Shown: in pieces, positions 16,108-19,187 of the stretch
Layout of the letters: every line of letters begins with the position of its first letter
Numbering within the stretch: the first letter of the stretch is position 1
Assembly (NCBI GenBank): GCA_002376965.1
Contig: DFOV01000394.1
Coordinates: 1-19,187 of the forward strand
Direction of reading: 5' to 3'
Source: Gammaproteobacteria bacterium UBA3532
GTDB taxonomy: Bacteria; Pseudomonadota; Gammaproteobacteria; Enterobacterales; UBA3532
Length of the DNA: 19,187 nucleotides
Notes under the pieces: model-generated
The model's input: only the letters and a program-made list of their open reading frames with translations
Databases searched by the model: none
What the model was told of the DNA's origin: nothing
Translations under genes and position numbers: made by a program

Positions 16108-19100
16108 GATGACGACTCCCGATATAACCAGCGTCCCCGGCTATCAAGAAAGCGTTGAATATCTTGGGCATTTTGGTAATTGATGTCTGGTGCCTGCTGG
16201 CGCGGTCTCAAATTCAACACCCCCAGCCAACGCTCACCACGACTTAGTAGCAAAAAGCGCTGACGGGTATTGATGTCCAAAATATGGCTCCAACTGATAT
16301 CAGGGTTTTGTTGATAAGCATGGTAGAGGTTTTGGATATTGCCGGTTTCAACATAGTCATTAAGCATGGCCCGTAGTGACTGACCATTGGTCCAAGAAAT
16401 AAAGGGTTGGCTACGAAGGTGTTTTTCCAACTGCACTTCGCTTCCTTTCATATCGAGGGCATTCAATTGAGCGAGTAAACGCGTGTTTTCATCTTGCTGA
16501 CGATACCCTTGACGCATGTTTGGGGAGAGCCACAGACTGAGCAAGTGCCCCTGCGGGGCGAAGGAGGAAAATACAGTCTGTGCATTTTTACCCATGGCAT
16601 AGCTCGACAGATAGCGCTGCCCATTGACCTGAATATAGCGACTGCCATCGCTATCAAAAACGCGTTTCAACCTATCAAGGTAAGGCGTTGGAGCACGCTC
16701 CAACGCATCCTGTTGCCACACGCTGATCAACATATCCGCAGCTATCTGAGCATTGTCGGCAAAGGCTCGCACTTGCACCACAGGTACAGGCGCTAGCCTT
16801 TTCACCACTGACTGATGAATCAGATTAAATAGCGACGCTTTGTTATCTACGTCTAAAACATCACTGATCCCGCTTTGGTTGGCATCGGGGTGCGAGCCGG
16901 CAACCATCAAAACCTGAGCATCCAGGCGCTCAAACAGTTGAGCCCCATACTCAAAGGTATTAATTTCGTACATTGGTCGAGGGATCTCGATAACAAAGGG
17001 GCTGGCTTGCCCTAGCCGAAAAATATAGGTTCCCCAGTAACGACTAGGCTGTTGCTGGCTTTCGGTAAGGATCAAGTATTCCTTACTCGAATCAATATGC
17101 CGGTAATGCAGCAACCGATAATCGATCAAGGAAGCCATCGCCGCCAATTCACGCAGCTTTTCAGCCTGAGCTTCGGCCAACGGTTCCTCACTAGATGATG
17201 CCGAGTGTCGTTGTGATTCGAGCCAATCGAGCAATGGTATCAACAGCTCCTGCTCAGCAAAAATCAACTCATTGACTTGAGGGGCAACCACTTTTTCTGA
17301 CCATTTATCAGCAATATAGGCCTTATTATTTAACAGCCAGGACTGCAAGTAGCCATCGATACGTTCATAGCCTTGCAGATATTGTAATCGTCCCTGACTT
17401 AACAGCGAACGCGCCAGGATCGACCGCACACCAGCACGACTAAGGCTAAGTACCGCAAAGCCAGCCTCCGTATGCTCTGACTGAATATTTGCTACATCGA
17501 GGTGCCACTGCACCGCTAAATTTGGCAGCAAACGCTGCAATCCGTTACTGTCTAACCCTTGAGGCAAGCGCTGATTTATCGACAGGCTGGATGGGGCATC
17601 ACTATCCGAGCGCCGAGGCTGTGAACGGATTTGCAACACATTATGATTCGATACGGCCTCGTGAAAAGATTGAAAATGACTATCCCGCTCCCGCGAACGA
17701 GAGCGCGAACCAAGAGCCAATGCCGAGGCATTTAGCTCTCTATATAACCACAGCCCCGCCTCAATCAGGCCAGGCTGGGACAAAACATCAGGCACCTCAA
17801 TGACCGGCCCATTGGTGTTCACACGCGACAATACATAGGCCCCGCGGTGCTGGTAGCGAGGTATTTCAGAGATAAAAATATCATCCTCAAACTCTGTCGT
17901 AGTGAAGCCTAACGGCAGCAACTGCGATTCCAGATCGCTATCACTTAATCGTTTAAAGCGCCAACCTTTAAGTACCTGCCGAAAAGCAGGGCCGCCGGTA
18001 TTGGCAACCAATATGTCAGATTCCAGGGTGTGGAGCGTGCTTCGATATGCTCCCAGCGCTTTCTCCAATGACTCGGACTGGCCTTGCTGAGTAGCCGTGA
18101 TTTTGGAAAATAATGCCTCTTCCTCTGCTGGGTTAGCTACTGCGGATTGTGATGATAGCGGCGATAGGTAAAGTATATAGCCGATGCAGCTGGCAATAAC
18201 CACACCAATCAGAGACGTTTGCACCGTTGCCCGAGTCATTCGAATAACAATGCGTTTTTCGTACATCTTGATCGCCAGCAAGGTCGACAATAAATAGCCA
18301 AAGGCAAAATAATCGGTTGTTTTTACTTCAGGGAAATATGCTTCCAGTGCGTGTCCAAGCAACAGCTTGTAGATAAAGCTCAGATTAAAGAAAAACAGCA
18401 GCAAGCGCGGCCCTTCAAGCTGCCATCGAGCAAACCAGCGGTGTTGCAACAACCAACGACCCAACAACACCAGTAAATACGCCTCAAGAAAGGTGAGCAG
18501 TAACTTTTCTGGTTGGTGCCATTGCAAAGCTAGCAACGACGGCATCAAAATGCCGTGAAAATCCCAGCCATATTTCAGGTTAAAGCGAGAAGCAATAAAG
18601 GCGACGGTGAGAATGATGATATATGCCTTAGGACTAGCATAGACAGAGGCCGCGATATCTTCATACAAGTAGCCAATATAGCTTAGGGTGAAGTTGGTCA
18701 GCTCACTCAGGGGATACATAATAATGACATAGGTCAGTAGTAAACTCACCATAAGCTGCATCAAGCCAAGACGAAGACCAGGTTTCCAAAGCTGGTTGGC
18801 AATTAGCGCAATAACAATCAGGCCAAAGCTCTGAAAGTGATAGCGGAAGTCGAAGTTAAACCCCTGACTGATAAAAAAGTCGGCCAGCATAGGCAGAACA
18901 CCGGCATCAAACAGCACCCTCACAATCACGCTAACCAGAATGATAAGAAAGAACCGATCGCGGCCAAAAACAGAACACCAGCCCCCAGTTTGCACACCAA
19001 AGCGATTAAATGCCCGCACCAAAAAATAAACGACCAGCCCCTCAAAAATGATAATTGCCGCACTCACTGGCTTTATCACCATAAGTGGCACCAGGTAACC

Positions 19101-19187
19101 AGGAACAACCAACCCCGATAAAACAAAGCCAAAGCGTCGATTGAGGAAAATCACCACCAGCAGCCCAATCCATACCGTAGTAATAAC
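16098..19187 (-). CDS. pgsC: PgsC/CapC-like polytopic membrane protein with two degenerate hydrolase-like domains, 5'-partial
   Basis: Numbering here is from the GTG at 19157, but the frame stays open to the window edge and reads a further hydrophobic stretch (VITTVWIGLL), so the true start is outside. Residues 1-150 match PgsC: RRFGFVLSGLVVPGYLVPLM, FGRDRFFLIILVSVIVRVLFD, FGLIVIALIAN. A second similar multi-span block follows (~175-335, with KYGWDFHGILMPSLLALQW), giving about 11 spans; ordinary PgsC is only ~150 residues. From ~340 the protein is soluble, presumably periplasmic. It holds two domains related to the 276-residue hydrolase-like protein (~439-590 and ~708-890), with the catalytic His/Glu positions replaced. 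PgsC partners PgsB in polymerisation and export, and this protein is likely the inner-membrane channel of the operon. The promoter is not in the window. Confidence 0.85.
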   Translation of the reverse strand, partial: VITTVWIGLLVVIFLNRRFGFVLSGLVVPGYLVPLMVIKPVSAAIIIFEGLVVYFLVRAFNRFGVQTGGWCSVFGRDRFFLIILVSVIVRVLFDAGVLPMLADFFISQGFNFDFRYHFQSFGLIVIALIANQLWKPGLRLGLMQLMVSLLLTYVIIMYPLSELTNFTLSYIGYLYEDIAASVYASPKAYIIILTVAFIASRFNLKYGWDFHGILMPSLLALQWHQPEKLLLTFLEAYLLVLLGRWLLQHRWFARWQLEGPRLLLFFFNLSFIYKLLLGHALEAYFPEVKTTDYFAFGYLLSTLLAIKMYEKRIVIRMTRATVQTSLIGVVIASCIGYILYLSPLSSQSAVANPAEEEALFSKITATQQGQSESLEKALGAYRSTLHTLESDILVANTGGPAFRQVLKGWRFKRLSDSDLESQLLPLGFTTTEFEDDIFISEIPRYQHRGAYVLSRVNTNGPVIEVPDVLSQPGLIEAGLWLYRELNASALALGSRSRSRERDSHFQSFHEAVSNHNVLQIRSQPRRSDSDAPSSLSINQRLPQGLDSNGLQRLLPNLAVQWHLDVANIQSEHTEAGFAVLSLSRAGVRSILARSLLSQGRLQYLQGYERIDGYLQSWLLNNKAYIADKWSEKVVAPQVNELIFAEQELLIPLLDWLESQRHSASSSEEPLAEAQAEKLRELAAMASLIDYRLLHYRHIDSSKEYLILTESQQQPSRYWGTYIFRLGQASPFVIEIPRPMYEINTFEYGAQLFERLDAQVLMVAGSHPDANQSGISDVLDVDNKASLFNLIHQSVVKRLAPVPVVQVRAFADNAQIAADMLISVWQQDALERAPTPYLDRLKRVFDSDGSRYIQVNGQRYLSSYAMGKNAQTVFSSFAPQGHLLSLWLSPNMRQGYRQQDENTRLLAQLNALDMKGSEVQLEKHLRSQPFISWTNGQSLRAMLNDYVETGNIQNLYHAYQQNPDISWSHILDINTRQRFLLLSRGERWLGVLNLRPRQQAPDINYQNAQDIQRFLDSRGRWLYRESSSWD

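Noticed and set aside
19155..19157. GTG as the start of the PgsC-like gene
   Set aside because: The frame continues to the window edge with hydrophobic residues that complete the first PgsC membrane helix, so the true start lies outside.

Overview
The window looks like chromosome of a Gram-negative bacterium, most likely a marine-type gammaproteobacterium. The clues are a carboxy(nor)spermidine polyamine pathway, a PEP-CTERM surface protein, several Sec signal peptides and a predicted outer-membrane beta-barrel protein. The genus cannot be fixed from the sequence alone. No rRNA, tRNA, CRISPR array, transposase or integrase was seen, and coding density is very high.

Left part (1-3200, + strand): a polyamine cluster. 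It holds the 3' end of carboxy(nor)spermidine dehydrogenase, then carboxy(nor)spermidine decarboxylase (nspC), then an agmatinase-type ureohydrolase (speB). Together they would make putrescine from agmatine, couple it to aspartate semialdehyde and decarboxylate the product to spermidine or norspermidine. The agmatinase gene converges on a small PEP-CTERM protein gene (3197-3880, - strand). Their stop codons overlap inside an 11-bp hairpin.

Right part (3994-19187, - strand): five very large, overlapping genes, transcribed right to left. The promoter lies outside the window. In transcription order they are: (1) a PgsC/CapC-like polytopic membrane protein with a long soluble C-terminal region, open at the window edge; (2) an 809-residue single-span periplasmic protein; (3) a 276-residue exported protein with a pattern like gamma-polyglutamate hydrolase; (4) a ~1590-residue exported protein with beta modules, an alpha-solenoid (TPR-like) region, a repeat-encoded linker and a C-terminal beta-barrel-like region; (5) a 1365-residue PgsB/CapB-like Mur-ligase-fold synthetase with a large N-terminal helical region. 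Every junction overlaps by 1-19 bp, so this is one translationally coupled operon.

Interpretation: the operon looks like an envelope-spanning machine for making and exporting a poly-gamma-glutamate-like anionic polyamide in a Gram-negative cell. PgsB would polymerise, PgsC would form the inner-membrane channel, the 809-residue protein would bridge the periplasm, the hydrolase-like protein would trim or release, and the TPR/beta-barrel protein would be the outer-membrane exit, by analogy with BcsC or PgaA. Its most striking feature is that the PgsC-like protein carries two degenerate copies of the same domain found alone in the 276-residue protein. In both copies the putative catalytic His and Glu residues are replaced.

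The 1592-residue gene also carries an in-frame array of five 33-bp units built on a short sequence resembling a widely dispersed bacterial repeat, and it has G8 and C7 homopolymer tracts that could support phase variation.
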